A stretch of DNA of 64,000 bases, from contig NC_035439.2 of assembly GCF_002127325.2 (NCBI RefSeq), positions 145,716,709 to 145,780,708 on the forward strand, read 5' to 3'. A program made the position numbers and the translations under genes. This DNA comes from Helianthus annuus (Eukaryota; Streptophyta; Magnoliopsida; Asterales; Asteraceae). Each line of letters begins with the position of its first letter. Positions within the stretch are counted from its first letter, which is position 1. Of the stretch, positions 23,020 through 34,739 are shown piece by piece. Below the pieces are notes generated by a model. It saw only the letters and a program-made list of their open reading frames with translations. It ran no database searches and was not told the origin of the DNA.

Positions 23020-24780
23020 ATGTATGAGGCGGGGGTTGGGGCGTTGGTTGGCATAAACGTTTAAGTCATCACCCTGGGTGGGCTTGGGTTTCGGCGTGGC
23101 CCCTTGGGTAGGGGATTCGGCCCGGGCGTTGGACGGGTCTATCAAGGTGACATGACGGGATCTGATTGGCCAAGACAACTAGCCGTTGGCCAATAGCTAT
23201 GTGTAAAAAAAAATTGATTTTTTCACTATAAAAACTCATTTATATTCATTTTTTTTACCACAACTACTCCCCCTCTTCTATAATCATCTCTATCTTATTT
23301 TACAAAAAAAAAATTCTTATCCAACAACAATACGAAAAATGAATCCTCATAATCGTGGTTTTGACCTGAACAACCCGTGGGCATTACAAGAAAATCCTAG
23401 CCCACCACCCAACCGTCCAACTGCTCCATTTTTAATATACTCCTCTATGCCCGATATCGCGGGTTACGCATCGTTTCTCTCGAATCGTGTGTATACTAAC
23501 TTCCCTCACACTGACGATTCTGTACCTAACCCGATTCCACAAACGCCCACCAACCTTTCACAAACGTCAATCAACCTTTCCCAAACCGAAACCGTCCCAG
23601 AAACTCAACATCCCATCGATGGTCCTTCCGCATCCAAACCCATCAAGAAGAGAAGTCACAAGAAAAAAATTGAGCCCGAGAAAGTACTTGAAAGCGCCAA
23701 ACGAAAACAACAAAGATGGGTCCTTAAAGAAGAACTTGCATTGGCGAGGGCTTGGGTTCAGAAATCTCTAAATCCAACTTTAGGTATTTTTAAAAATTTT
23801 GTAGCCCTTATTTTAATATTTATGTTTTTTATATAACTTTATAATATATTAAATTTTGTTTTTATTAAAATAGGAAATTCGCAACATAGAAACCATTTTT
23901 AGGACGCGATCAGTAAAGCATTCCATGAAGAAATGGAAATGGAGCTTTATCGTGAAAATGATAGCTTATCTTCGAAGTGGACCGAGATAAGCGGGCAACT
24001 CACCAAATTTAGTGGTTATTTACATAAGGCAAAGCAAAACCTAAAAAGTGGTGAAACCGAAGCCGACTTTGTGACAAATGCATTGGTTACATACAAAACG
24101 AATGTGGGGAGCGACTTCCGTTTCATGCATTGTTGGGACATTTGTAAGTTCCATCCCAAGTGGGCGAATATCCCCAGTGGTAGCGAAACTAACACGTCTT
24201 CCAAAAGGTCAAGGACACCCTCGTCCCAAGCCCTCGGATGCACGAGATCAAGACTTGGAAGACTATGTGGATGATTCGCCAAACCGACCAGAATACAAGA
24301 TCGGGTACAGCATCGCCTTCAGTTGGGAGTTCGGGCTCGCGTATGGGAGTATACAGCAATCAGTTGGAACACATTGCATGCAAGTCAGATACATTCAACG
24401 TATTCCAACAACAAAGGGCAGAAATTCGGAAGAACAAAGAAGCTAGGGATGCCCTGAAACAAAGACGAGATGATATGAAATTTCTAGCCCAACCCATCGA
24501 TCACCTATCAGGTGAAGAGTTGGAACTAATGTTGGAGATGAGAGGATAGATAAAGAAAAAAAATATTACAAGCACTAAGAATTTTTTTATGTAATTTTCT
24601 TTATTTAAAAAACATTATTAAAAAATGTAAATTTGTTTTAAAAATATAAATATTCAGATTGGGCTGGCCATGCCTCAAACCCCCGCCCCACCATACTGTC
24701 TTCAATGTGGGTCAGCCCAGCGAAGCCCACCTAAGCCACGTGTCAACCCATACCCTAAACCCCCGCCCCACCATACCCTA
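23020..24780 (+). mobile_element. PIF/Harbinger-like element, borders approximate
   Basis: GC-rich end segments face each other: GAGGCGGGGGTTGGGGCG on the left; on the right two copies of AACCCCCGCCCCACCATAC (about 24680 and 24762), so the right end is partly duplicated. The interior carries a broken ORF1 but no DDE transposase. No target duplication could be fixed. Confidence 0.55.
23339..24549 (+). pseudogene. PIF/Harbinger ORF1-like MYB/SANT protein with NAM-associated C-terminus, broken
   Basis: Starts MNPHNRGFDLNNPW with a Pro/Thr-rich N-terminus and a basic KKRSHKKK patch, then a trihelix/SANT-like start (RWVLKEELALARAWV). Intron 23784-23873 (GT-AG). Exon 2 begins GNSQHRNHF and hits TAG at 23900-23902 where Trp is expected, then continues DAISKAFHEEM...NDSLSSKWTEISGQL and FMHCWDICKFHPKW, a typical ORF1 helix region. 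Frameshifts at about 24230 and 24297 break the C-terminal part, which resumes as SDARDQDLEDYVDDSPN and then TASPSVGSSGSRMG through SGEELELMLEMRG. ORF1 proteins are DNA-binding partners of the Harbinger transposase, which is absent here. Confidence 0.72.
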
Positions 24781-25060
24781 CGGTCTGAATTGTGAGTTGT
24801 GACATTATTTTCTTTTATTTTTTAATTGCAACAATAATGACTTCAAATTATACACATAGCTAAATGCATATCTAACATTATGCAAGTATACACACCTTAT
24901 ACTACACTTATAAACATAATTTGAATTTCAATAATACCCATATCTAATATTTGAGAATTGAGACTATACAATGAAAGGACCATGCACAAATTTTGGATCA
25001 GTGTAAACTTTGGCGCCTTTCAGTTCCTAGACTATTCACAATTTTTTTTTTTCTGAATGT
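24781..25060. other. AT-rich spacer
   Basis: Nothing recognisable. Confidence 0.4.
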
Positions 25061-25330
25061 GTAGCAAGCCGTTTTATTCCGGTATTTATAACAGCACACA
25101 TACCTGCCATCACACCGATTTCCCCGTCAAACACGAGACTAATACACCAATTCAGATATAGATCATTAATGATTATTATTCCTTGCCTAGTCAATGCATC
25201 GACTGTAGGTATCTTTCCTGCAATTGATCGCCAACCAAACAAGTTTACATTCGGTGCTGCCCAATTATTCGGCTGGAAGGGAGATGTTTGATGTGTTGCC
25301 TCTTCGGCCTGACCCGTTCTGATTTGACTT
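25036..25330 (-). pseudogene. LINE reverse-transcriptase C-terminal (zf-RVT) remnant
   Basis: The minus strand reads WAAPNVNLFGWRSIAGK followed by IPTVDALTRQGI, matching the conserved block at the start of the zf-RVT region of plant non-LTR retrotransposons. The following Cys/His residues are only partly kept, and the rest of the element is absent. Confidence 0.6.
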
Positions 25331-25896
25331 GTTTGACCGATAACTCTACTTCACAATCGTTTTTTTCTAGAACCATACGATCGTCTTCCTCTTCCATTTG
25401 TTGATGTTGTAATCATTGAACTTCAGTACTTGGCAATCTTAACCAACCCCAGTCCCAAAGTGTTATTCACCAACGCTAGCAATCAGCCACTCCACTCTTT
25501 TTGTTTCTAACTAGTTTATAAATATTAGATAATCTAATATATTTAAAGCTTCCCCATTTATCCATCCAACACAGACTTTTTTTTTGCCCTTTTCAATCTT
25601 AACTTCTAAGCTTTTTTTTAACATCACTGTTTTTCAAGTAAATCTTGAATTAACCAAAATAGTTTGATGATACTAAAAATCGCCAACAAATGAGTAGGTT
25701 TTTTTTCTCTCAATTAAGGGGCAACACTAAAATAGGGTTAAGGACTTAAGGTTTTACTTAGTATTTCTTTTGATATCGTAAACAAGTGAAATCATTACTA
25801 ATATCATGTTAAGGTAATACATACACACTTTCACTTAACTGATTAACATAAGTTTGAACGTCTAAGACAAAAGCTATACCCTATTAAAAATATCAA
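25331..25896. other. Spacer
   Basis: AT-rich with no recognisable gene; it ends at the target site of the large Mutator-type element. Confidence 0.4.
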
Positions 25897-26689
25897 GAGT
25901 AAAGTGCAATTTGCTTCCCTGAGGTTTGGTCTAAATTGCTTAATGCCTCCCTCTTTTTTAGTTTTTGTCCTCTGAAACCTTGACATGGGTATTTCATTAC
26001 CATTTGCCTCCGGAACGTTAAAGGTTGTTAGTACATGTTGTTAAAATACCCTTTTGCCCTTACTAGATGATGTAAAAAGACCTTATTGCCCCTCGCTTTA
26101 TACTATATTCAAAATTCCATCCATTCTCACAGTAGGCGTAGGTTTGACTTTACCAAGTCAAAATATTGAAGATCACCAACTTGTTTTGATTTTATAAGCT
26201 CGGGACTGAATTTTTGAAACCCATTTCGTCGTTTCAACTTTATTTGAAACCCATCTACCTGGGGAAATTGCACGAAACCTGCATCTTGGACATGGCATTC
26301 AAGCTCTGACTTTAGTGGGTCAACTGTTGCAAAGCTGCACCTAATGACCTGCACTGAAGTGGCCAAATGCACTAATACACTTATGACCTACACTTAATTG
26401 GTCAACTAACATGTATCTAGTTTATCACTCTCACTAGTCCACTTAATCGGCCAACAACCCGCACTTAATTGGGTAATGTGATTGCATTTATGCAAATTAA
26501 GACTTGCATCTAGTTCTCAAACTCTGTAATACAACTTATATAAATCTGTGAACCAACGTGCATCTAGTTCATCAAGCTGCACAGCATCAAAGTAACAACA
26601 TTAACATCATCAGAACAATTGTACGCATACAGACTCACTAACAGACAAACAAAACAATTGTACACACACAGACTCACACTATGCACATT

Positions 26690-26816
26690 ATCAAGATCAT
26701 GATCATCATACAATTGACCAATGAAGTCATACATATGATCACCATCATCATACATCACACTATGCACATTATCAGGATTATGAGGATTATATGTATGAGT
26801 ATAATCATGATCATGA

Positions 26817-26859
<43 letters not shown>

Positions 26860-27235
26860 ACAGTTGACCAATGAAAGACATACATATGATCATCATCAAC
26901 ATACATCATACTATGCACATTATGATGTACATATGTATGATTATGATCATGATCATGACGTTCATGGATCAGATGGTACTAAAATATCATGATTATGACC
27001 ATATGTGTGATCATGATCATCATACATCATACATCATCATCATAATACAACTTAATCATATAGTTTAATCATAAATCATCATCATAAACCATCATTACAC
27101 ACTTAATTGTATATCATCATCATTATAAAGCATTATCACACACTTAATCATATATCATCATCAAGTTCATCATAAAGCATCATCATGCAGTTCATCATAA
27201 AACATCATCATTATACAGTTAATCATATTAGATTT
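26690..27235. repeat. CAT/ATG-rich simple-sequence tract
   Basis: Includes a pure (ATC)n run at about 26819-26860 and scattered ATGATCATG motifs. The long Asp/His/Ile-rich open frames across it are by-products of the repeat. Confidence 0.9.
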
Positions 27236-27246
27236 ATATATTAAAA

Positions 27247-28747
27247 GAGAAAAATGCTCGGATAGTCCCTGTGGTTTCGCCTTTTTTCACCTATAGTCCC
27301 CAACTTTCTAAAACTACTTGAATAGTCCCCAAGTTTTCGTTTTTTGTTCCCGGATAGTTCCTGGGTCTAACTTCAGTTACTTTTCTCTGTTAAAATGATG
27401 TGAAATGACAAAAATACCCTTTCCTTAAAAGGCCAAACCATAGGGACTATCCGGGCATCTTCTTCATTTTTATTTATAAAACCCCACCACCACACTTCAT
27501 CTTCAACCTCCACCCACCATCACCCTCCTCCACCCTCCACCATCCGGGCCACACCTTCACCCTCCGGCCACCACACTCCACCAAGACCACCATCGCCACC
27601 ACGACACCACCATCTCTTCCATCGCCGCCACTAGACACCGAGTAATAGGGTGAATGTTCCGTTTGACCTAATCCGTTGTTCATATTGATCTGCGAACTGT
27701 GGTCGGATCAGAAACTCTGTCATTGTCGGCGTTAACGGTTGCAGTTCGGAGCCAGTTCCGTCATCGTAGTACACCGCAAAGAATGATGAACAGAGTGAAC
27801 GGAGATCTGGACTCTCTGTTTCTCCGGTGAGAATGCATGTGAGAATGTACAAATTCGATGAATTCTCTGTTGCAATAAGGACACACGAAGGCGTGTTCAG
27901 TCGTTAGTTTGACTTCAAAGGCCATATGTTTTTCAGTTTAATTTTTAGTTAAATTTAACTGTGAATCATGATTCTGAAAACAGAGCATCAGAAAAAAAAA
28001 CAGAGTATCAGAAGCATGTTCCTTCCTGTGATCTATATCTGGAACCTATGTTGTTATCTAACTTGTCATGGTTCCAAGGTTCATGATTAAGAAGCAAAAG
28101 TCAAAGATCATACCCTGACATTGACCAATTTGTCTCTCAAAAATCAAGATGGCTCTCAAAGTATACTGCCAGCGGTTATCCCAACCGTCTCGTGCAATTA
28201 TCATCTTCTGCAAGTATATTATTTCCTTTTTGTGAACTTACAAGCTTCTTGATCTCTCACTAAGTGCAAGTATTGAAGAAATTAGATATTAAATTTCAAG
28301 TTTCTGTAGAATTATGTGTGTTTATTTGATTGTTTATGGGTTAATAAGAATTGGGTTTGTGGTAAATTTGATGTCTGATGCAGTTAAATTGATGTGTTAT
28401 GTTTGATGTCTGATGCAGTTAAATTAGATAAAAATGAAGGTGTGGCGGTGATGGTGGAGGGTGGAGGAGGGTGATGGTGGGTGGAGGTTGAAGATGAAGT
28501 GTGGTGGTGGGGTTTTATAAATAAAAATGAAGAAGATGCCCGGATAGTCCCTATGGTTTGGCCTTTTAAGGAAAGGGTATTTTTGTCATTTCACATCATT
28601 TTAACAGAGAAAAGTAACTGAAGTTAGACCCAGGGACTATCCGGGAACAAAAAACGAAAACTTGGGGACTATTAAGGTAGTTTTAGAAAGTTAGGGACTA
28701 TTGGTGAAAAAAGGCGAAACCACAGGGACTATCCAGGCATTTTTCTC
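27247..28747. mobile_element. Mutator-type long-TIR element nested in the larger one
   Basis: Ends GAGAAAAATGC and inverse, with inverted arms of about 310 bp (27247-27560 against 28435-28747). A perfect 9-bp duplication ATATTAAAA lies at 27238-27246 and 28748-28756. The interior has no transposase; 27600-28000 shows a GC-richer stretch with short open frames of unknown origin. Confidence 0.88.
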
Positions 28748-29753
28748 ATATTAAAACATCCAAATGATAATCATCATCATCATCCTAACCATAATTATAC
28801 ATAACAAAATTTTAAGTTAAGAAAATATAAACATATCCTAACCATAGTTATATGTATCCATGTCATAATTACATATCACTAAATAATAAGATCATTAATC
28901 AACATAATCAAGACTAGTATTGCACTAGTCTTGGTGAAGATGGACGATGCTCTGATCTGGTGATGGTGGTGAAGTCGGACCAAACATTGGGATGATGGCA
29001 TTTTGTGGTGATAGGGACGGTGGACGTGACTGCTGGGGCGATTGAGGGAACACCACTCCAAAGTTAATATAAATGTTGTTCAAGCACCGTAGGACCACCC
29101 TAACTAGAACCACTGTGCGGTGGTTGTTGGTCTCCATGACATTACTCCAACTACAATCGAATAAACACAAACAAACGACGACATTATCGATGAAGGGGTT
29201 TTCAATCAAAACGACGGTAGTAATCTCTAACTTACAGTGGACTGAAATCAACACTCGTGTAATAAATGTGCTTGATATATGTACCATGGACGTGTTCGTT
29301 GTGCACCTTGACAGTGAATTCCATTATCAATGATTGAGGTGACAGTCGGTGGCCGTTTGCAGGAGGTGCACTGATTTCGCCGGTGAAGAAGAAGGGGAAA
29401 AGGGTAGGTGAAGACTGGGTGTCAGAAGGTTATAATAAAAAGATAAGGGCTACTTAAAGAGTGGCTAGGAATATTCATAGGTGAAAAGTCCAGATTGCCC
29501 CTAAATCTAACGATCAACATAATTGTTGATTAACGGTCGAGGACAATTGGTAATAAAATACCCATGTCAGGGCTTCAGTGGGCAAAAACTGAAAGAGGGT
29601 GATATTGGACAATTTGAACCAAACCCTAGAAAGACAAATTGCACTTTACTCATATACCAATAACATGCTTTGACTTGGTTGTAACACCATTTTCGTTATG
29701 TTTTTAATTGCATTAATAAGCATACTTACTATTTCAAATCGAACAATTAGATT

Positions 29754-29906
29754 CATATCTAATATCATGTCATGGTAATCATGTATACATACACGTCGTT
29801 TGTAGGACTTGAACCCAAGATCTCTCCCTTCAAAACGCAGGTGCTTAAAGACTTTAACTACCACCCATTAGTGTATTAACCAATATCTAATATCATGCTA
29901 TGGTAA
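29754..29906 (-). repeat. tRNA-like insert between direct repeats (short SINE-like sequence)
   Basis: The minus strand contains TGGTAGTTAAAG, resembling a pol III A box, and about 40 bases later GGGTTCAAGTCC, a close B-box match. The insert is bracketed by near-identical direct repeats: TATCTAATATCATGTCATGG at about 29757 and TATCTAATATCATGCTATGG at about 29886. Too degenerate for a functional tRNA. Confidence 0.5.
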
Positions 29907-30261
29907 CAATCAATATAGTCGAAATTAAAAGCTATTATAAATATCAATAGTCGGCTTTAACTTGGTTGCAGCACTATTTTCTTTGATTTTTAATTTGCCA
30001 CAGTAACGATATCTAGTATTTCAAAAAATACAATTAAATTCATATATGACATTATGCAACGTAAACGAACCTTTACATTCATTTAAAACATACATTTAAC
30101 TGCAATAATAACCATAACCATATCTAATATTTCAAATTATGCAATGAATGGACCACATAAATTTTGGCTCGGCCTTCCAATTCCTGGACTTTTCACAAAT
30201 AATTAATTGAAGTAAGATCATTGCAAATGTGCTTCAGAGGCTTTGGGAGATGAATGTCTTA

Positions 30262-31757
30262 GGCTACCCGGTATGGTTGAGACTCATCCTTGGAGGATGA
30301 CCCGTCACGTAAGTGTCACATCATAGTCCTTGAAGGATGCCCCTCCAAGGATGAAACCAAAGAAATGGAGGATGAGTCTACCCCACCAACTTAATTTATT
30401 TATTTTTTTAATATCATCTAATTTTTTAACATTTATTAAATAAGATATAAAAATAAAATCATTAATATTAAAAAACCAAACATTACATAATATTAAAAAC
30501 CAAACATTACATAAGTTAAGAAAACACATAAACTAAAAAATAAAAATCCTAAGAACTACCCCACTTTTTCATGATCTTTTCTTGCATTTTTTTTAAACTG
30601 CTCGCTTTTCTTCGGGGTAATCATTATCTCCCATTCTTTTAGTTGGTTCTTTTCTTGCTTCAACCGAACCCGTTCTTCCACCTCGCGTTCTTTGGGATAA
30701 TTGTCTATATCGGTTTTTTGTTGTTTAGCCATCGCAACCTCATTTGGAACCGGCGCCAACTTGTTATTGGTTCGTAAAACTTCCCAAGCCCGTACGTGTG
30801 GGAAAATGGATTTATGCGTAGTTTCGTATTTATCCATGCTGCTTTCAAAACATCTTCGTCGCTCATTCCACTACGACGATTACTTGTATATAAATTATTA
30901 TATATCGATAAAAACCTTCACGATCGGATGCATCTTTCGTCACTTTGAAGAGATCGAGTCGACATCGCGGTAATGGGCTTGTTCCATGATCGCAAGGAAC
31001 TTTGCTAATGTCGTTTTCCAAAACCCATTGTTTGTTTGGTTGGTACCTATATTTTTTTTAGAATGTAACAAAAGTATATATTAAAAATTTAAAATTTCTA
31101 TATTTTTAGTGTAAAATATATATAATTTTACATACCGATAATGGGGTGTTTGGATGTGCTAATCCACGCCTTCGCTAAAGCCTCCTCCTCGATCCTCGTC
31201 CACGTTTTTGCCTTCGCTTTCGAAGATTGATCTTTGTCAACCGCCACTTGCTTTCCTTTTTTTTACGTTTCCATGATTGCGGTTGCGTCTCCGGAACAAT
31301 TTCAATGACGTCTTCAACGGGTTGTGGTTGTTGAGAAGATGCAACAGGTTGTGGTTGTTGAGATTGAAGTTGTGTGTTGAACGGGTTTCGCATCAACGTT
31401 TGTTGTAACGATTGCACTTGTTGCATTTGCGAGAAAGCGTTCGGTGATTGTTGAAAACCCACAAAAGAGTTGTGAGAAAATTGAGAGGATGACCAACTCG
31501 GTTCCATTGAAGGATAGTAGTCGGGCACCGTAAAAACGTTTTGCTTCGGGTTTGGGTTTGGGTTTGGGTTGTTTGGATCCATAATAAAAGTAGAAGCATG
31601 TTTATAAAAAGTAGAAGAGTTTTAAAAAAAGTTGAAGAAGAGTTGAGAAAGAGATGGGGTTAAAGTGGGTAACAAATGGGGTGTTCGGGTTGTATTTATA
31701 AAAAAGTTAATGAATTTTGGGGTTTTTAAACTTTCTCGGTTGATGTTTAAAAAGGGA

Positions 31758-31800
<43 letters not shown>

Positions 31801-31968
31801 TTTTATTTTTTTTTTTACAATGGTCCATGCCCCAAATGGATACATTTTTTTGTCTTATGCGAGCGTCCCCAACGTCTTTGGCTAGACGATTGAGACGACG
31901 GGGGGAGGGGGGGGGATTGGTGTGCAGGGCGGCGACGGGGCGGAGACGGTCCCCATACCGCCCTGGCC
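30262..31968 (-). mobile_element. PIF/Harbinger element, 1.7 kb, non-autonomous
   Basis: TIRs GGCTACCCGGTATGG and (inverted right end) GGCCAGGGCGGTATGG, with TTA duplications at 30259-30261 and 31969-31971. It carries a broken ORF1 on the minus strand and no DDE transposase. A (ATT)n run lies at 31758-31800 and a G-rich run at about 31897-31915. Confidence 0.82.
30556..31582 (-). pseudogene. PIF/Harbinger ORF1-like protein, broken
   Basis: Starts at 31582 with MDPNNPNPNPNPKQNVF, then a Gln/Pro/Ser-rich region ending VEDVIEIVPETQ. A slip in an A-run at about 31258-31265 shifts the frame; the other frame continues KTWTRIEEEALAKAWIS, the SANT-like start. An intron of about 85 bp follows. Exon 2 reads NNGFWKTTLAKFL, reaches TGA at 30942-30940 where Trp is expected (SSK*RKM), and degenerates over about 30850-30910. 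The last part, from about 30837, keeps DKYETTHKSIFPHVRAWEVL and a charged coiled-coil C-terminus to 30556. Different from, but of the same family as, the copy at 23339. Confidence 0.72.
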
Positions 31969-31971
31969 TTA

Positions 31972-33253
31972 GAAATTTGCAAGTTTTGAGAGATACTGTA
32001 CATATCGTACATATATGTTTGATAATGTAAATAATTAAAACTTAACAATGTACAATAAAAATAAAATAAAAAGTAAAACGAGAGATAGCATGTTTAACAA
32101 AATATAAAAATTGCTTAGAGAAAATGAGTGGTACACATTAGTTCTCATGGTTTCTCAATTACCATGTGATTTTCTTAGGTTTTGTGTGTATATACTAAAA
32201 TGAGTATGTATATAGGATTAGATTGAACAACTTTTGGATAGTGAACTTAGTAAAGTAATCTTGGCCTTGATATTTTTTAGATTAAAGGGTAAGATTGACA
32301 TTAGCCAAGTGTTTTTTAATTAAAATCGCTTAATTTTTTCATCTCTTAACTCTCTCTGTCTCTCATTTTTAATTATTTCTTAATTATTTTAATTATAAGA
32401 GATTGAAGGGCTTTAAATTTTGGTAGACAATCATGGATTACGAAATTAGCATTCTACATCTTCAGCTCATATGTTGAAGTTGATTAATGAATGTTGCAGA
32501 AATTTTTATCACTCAAGAAGATGATAAAGACAAAACTATTATTTTTTTTCAAATGTTTTTTTTTTGGAAATATTCTGTTTACAAATTATTTAATTTCCAA
32601 ATATTCGTAGCACTCATTTCTTTATCCTTATATGATTATGTATATACATATATGTATATTACGTTTATATATACATGTAACTTGTTTAGTTCTTGTTGCT
32701 TTTATAATTTCATACAAATCTACATATATGTGCATACCTATTATGTTCTTTGTTATGGATATACACATATGTATATTGATTTGTATATACACATATGGAT
32801 ATTACGAATTGACTTGTTTTGTTTTTATTAATTTCATAGTTTTTATAAAAATCTACTCGTGTGCATGTATTATATATTATATGTTGTTAATATACACATA
32901 TGTAGCCATTTCTGAATATAATACACATATGTATAAAAGTTTGTACACATGTGTATAAAATAACATCTGTGTAACTTGTATAAACTGATACTAGCGAGAC
33001 TGTACACATGTGTATACACTAACAATTGTGTATCTTGTATAAACGGAAACTAGCAAAATTTTAGGGATTTTGATTATATTGTTTAATTAATGCAATTTAC
33101 AAATGACGAAAACACCCTCCTGTAAATTATTTTAAAGGGAAGTTATAAAATTATAATTACAATCTTGCCATTGTTTAAAAATCTCTAGATGATGTCATCC
33201 AATGGCCCAGATTAGTTCACACAGTTCATTCTCAACGTAGTGTTCACTCTAGA

Positions 33254-33258
<5 letters not shown>
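31972..33258. other. AT-rich region with clustered CACATATGTG-type palindromes
   Basis: No gene. Between 32640 and 33020 the motif ACACATATGTAT or ACACATGTGTAT recurs at least eight times amid TATACATA runs. The long Tyr/Ile/Cys-rich open frames here follow from this composition. Confidence 0.5.
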
Positions 33259-33314
<56 letters not shown>

Positions 33315-33330
33315 ATGTGTGTGTGTGTTA
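33259..33330. repeat. (AT)n(GT)n microsatellite
   Basis: About 20 AT units followed by an interrupted GT run. Confidence 0.95.
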
Positions 33331-34630
33331 TATTTAGTGACAGTTTAAACACAAATGTGTTTTAACATACGTAGGTGCAAAGTAAGCAAATAACATGCAT
33401 AATTATCTATTATAACATGTCTAGTTAGGGTTAACACAACCCATGCGTAATTTAAGTTTAATCCATGTGTATTTTCATGTTTGATGGCATGCATTATTTG
33501 AATTTTATGACGTTCGTATTTTAAAAATGAATAGGCGTCTTGAAGGTGTGGAAATGGGCCCTTGGGTGTGTGAATATGTAGAGCCTAAATATAAGCTATG
33601 ATACCTTTGTTAAGGATTTGGGTATTGTAAACACATACAAACCCAAACTAAATTTTAGGAGTTAATAAACACACAAGTATTACGTGGTTCGGTCAACTAA
33701 TCTACGCCACGTGCTGCAACCAAAACATTACCATATTGCATTCTCCTTTACTCGTGAGGAATTGCATACTAAATATAAATGGATACAAGATTAGGGTTTA
33801 CTACTTTATTCACCAAGAAAACTAATATGGACCATATTTAAAACAAAATCATCTTCTGATCGTCTGCTCTATAGTACCCTAGAATCGTGCCCAAAACAAT
33901 CAAGCCTCCACATTAAAAAAAGGGTTGTAACTGAGCCAAGCCAATCCAAGCCAGGGTGGGCTCAGGCTCAGCTTGTTTAAAAAGCAAGTCAAGTCGAGCT
34001 GACTCGTATATCTTAACGAGTTGAATTGCCTGGCTCAGGCTCGGCTTGTAAAAAGCTCGAGCTAGCTCATGGCTCATTGAGTCGGTTCGTTTATTATTTT
34101 CTTAGATAATGTTTTCTATTTTTGTATTTATTTTACACATTATGATAATGATTTACATAAAACAAAAATAAATAAATAAATAAAAGCCTATTTAAGCTGG
34201 GGTTGTAAACGAGCGAGCCACAAACTGAACCTATCTTGGCTTAGGCTCGCCTTATTTACAAACCTAGCCAAGCTTGTTCGGCTCATTTAAAACCAACTGT
34301 TTTGGCTTAGGCTCGCCTTATTTACAAACCTAGCTGAGCTTGTTCGGCTCATTTAAAACCGATTGTTTTCTTGAACGTTTTTCAGCGATTAAAACGAGCT
34401 GCGAGCCGTGATCTTTTGAACAAATTTGAAATAAATTTAAGACATTGAGTTAATGGAAATCCGAACACCAAAAAAGTTGATAGATTTCGGAAAACCAAAA
34501 CAAATTAACTCATGTGGAAACGATCCTCATTCCATGGATGGGTGTATTATGTGATATTCACAACCACACATGGCATAACACATTAACACGTCAAGTAAAA
34601 GCCATAAAAGAAACCAATCACGGCGCCAAC
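33331..34630. other. Upstream region of the glycosyltransferase, with old repeat debris
   Basis: 33650-33800 contains TACGTGGTTCGGTCAA, a motif I associate with dispersed plant repeats. 33920-34400 has repeated segments (CTTAGGCTCGCCTTATTTAC at about 34230 and 34306) and GGGTTGTAA-type ends like those of the hAT element at 61960. No target duplication was fixed and no gene seen. Confidence 0.4.
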
Positions 34631-34631
34631 A

Positions 34632-34642
34632 CTATATATATA
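34632..34642 (+). promoter_or_regulatory. Probable TATA box of the glycosyltransferase gene
   Basis: CTATATATATA about 100 bp before the ATG at 34740, leaving a leader of about 70 nt. Position and sequence fit a plant core promoter. Confidence 0.55.
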
Positions 34643-34739
34643 TGAACTCCCATCCAACCATTCCACTCCAAATTTAACACAAATCCCTCCTGATATATTC
34701 ATGAACCCTTAAACTAGTCGTCACCACATCATCACCACA

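Larger units (their letters stand above)
25897..29651. mobile_element. Large Mutator-type long-TIR element (3.75 kb) with a second one nested inside
   Basis: Left end GAGTAAAGTGCAATTTG and right end CAAATTGCACTTTACTC are perfect inverses. Similarity continues inward for about 200 bp with divergence. Flanking 9-mers AAATATCAA (25888-25896) and ATATACCAA (29652-29660) match at 7 of 9 positions, consistent with an old 9-bp duplication. The interior holds CAT/ATC-rich simple sequence (26690-27230), the nested element 27247-28747, and unassigned stretches at 26110-26570 and 28880-29440. No transposase. Confidence 0.75.

Noticed and set aside
26564..27068. Asp-, His- and Ile-rich ORFs as low-complexity proteins
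   Set aside because: They are direct translations of the CAT/ATG microsatellite on both strands and are open in several frames at once.
29780..29870. Functional tRNA gene
   Set aside because: A- and B-box matches exist, but no acceptor stem or cloverleaf could be paired.
31665..32030. 121-aa plus-strand ORF with a poly-Tyr run
   Set aside because: It spans the (ATT)n run, the G-rich run and the right end of the Harbinger element; purely incidental.
32487..32958. Tyr/Ile/Cys-rich ORFs resembling membrane proteins
   Set aside because: The hydrophobicity comes from TATA/ACATATG-rich simple sequence; two overlapping frames look alike and no family motif is present.
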